Shown here one piece after another: positions 5,173 through 5,207 of a DNA stretch of 5,207 bases. The position numbers and the translations under genes are program-made. The first letter of the stretch is position 1. Each line of letters starts with the position of its first letter. The notes under the pieces were generated by a model. That model saw only the letters and a list, made by a program, of their open reading frames with translations. It was not told the DNA's origin and did not search any database. Source of the stretch: an uncultured Bacilli bacterium (GTDB lineage: Bacteria; Bacillota_I; Bacilli_A; RF39; UBA660). Location: NCBI GenBank assembly GCA_947625315.1, contig CANQOE010000092.1, positions 1 to 5,207 on the forward strand, in the 5' to 3' direction.

Positions 5173-5207
5173 GATTTATATCAAGAATTAAATAAGAGAT
5201 ATAATTA
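5173..5207 (+). pseudogene. Continuation of the aspS reading frame after the in-frame stop
   Basis: In the same frame as aspS, the codons after TAA read DLYQELNKRYN and run open to the window edge. Intact archaeal-type AspRS proteins continue after a PFPR motif with a helix of this kind before the rest of the catalytic domain. This suggests one gene broken by a single nonsense codon rather than a natural gene end. Motif 3 would lie beyond the window. Confidence 0.6.

Overview
The window comes from a very AT-rich bacterium of the low-GC Gram-positive type, most likely a member of the Bacilli/Tenericutes radiation, perhaps a gut lineage. The reasons are an RNase J1-like nuclease, a T-box leader on a tRNA-synthetase operon, strong AGGAGG-like ribosome binding sites and textbook sigma-A promoters. 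TAA and TAG end the genes and all visible Trp codons are TGG, so the standard bacterial code fits. The genus cannot be named from the sequence.

Layout. Positions 2-118 hold the last codons of a gene that resembles the C-terminal end of an ATP-dependent DNA ligase. Positions 140-931 hold a complete type III (RNA-protein) toxin-antitoxin locus of the ToxIN/AbiQ family. It has a sigma-A promoter, a leader of three consecutive small hairpins, three 35-base antitoxin-RNA repeats each able to fold as an H-type pseudoknot, a terminator, and the ToxN endoribonuclease gene. Positions 974-2647 (minus strand, converging on toxN) encode an RNase J1-like ribonuclease with its own terminator and promoter. 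Positions 2795-3066 hold the promoter and T-box riboswitch leader of an operon formed by hisS (3067-4326) and an archaeal/eukaryotic-type aspS (from 4339).

How the parts work together. In the ToxIN locus the repeat RNA is made in excess of the toxin because the terminator sits between the two. The toxin is expected to cut the repeat array at its A-tracts and be neutralised by the resulting pseudoknots. Loss of balance, for example on phage infection, frees the toxin; this behaviour is known for the family and is inferred here. The T-box leader of hisS-aspS has a specifier that reads best as AAC (Asn) and a bulge, TGGC, that matches a tRNA with discriminator G73. The aspS product is of the archaeal type, which in bacteria often charges tRNA-Asn with Asp ahead of amidation. 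The two observations support each other.

Most notable oddities: (1) the aspS frame is cut by a TAA at 5170-5172, but the same frame continues with plausible protein to the window end; (2) covariation between antitoxin repeats supports the RNA fold; (3) the ToxI transcript is predicted to start exactly at a GUAA-capped hairpin; (4) the T-box lacks a strong separate terminator hairpin.
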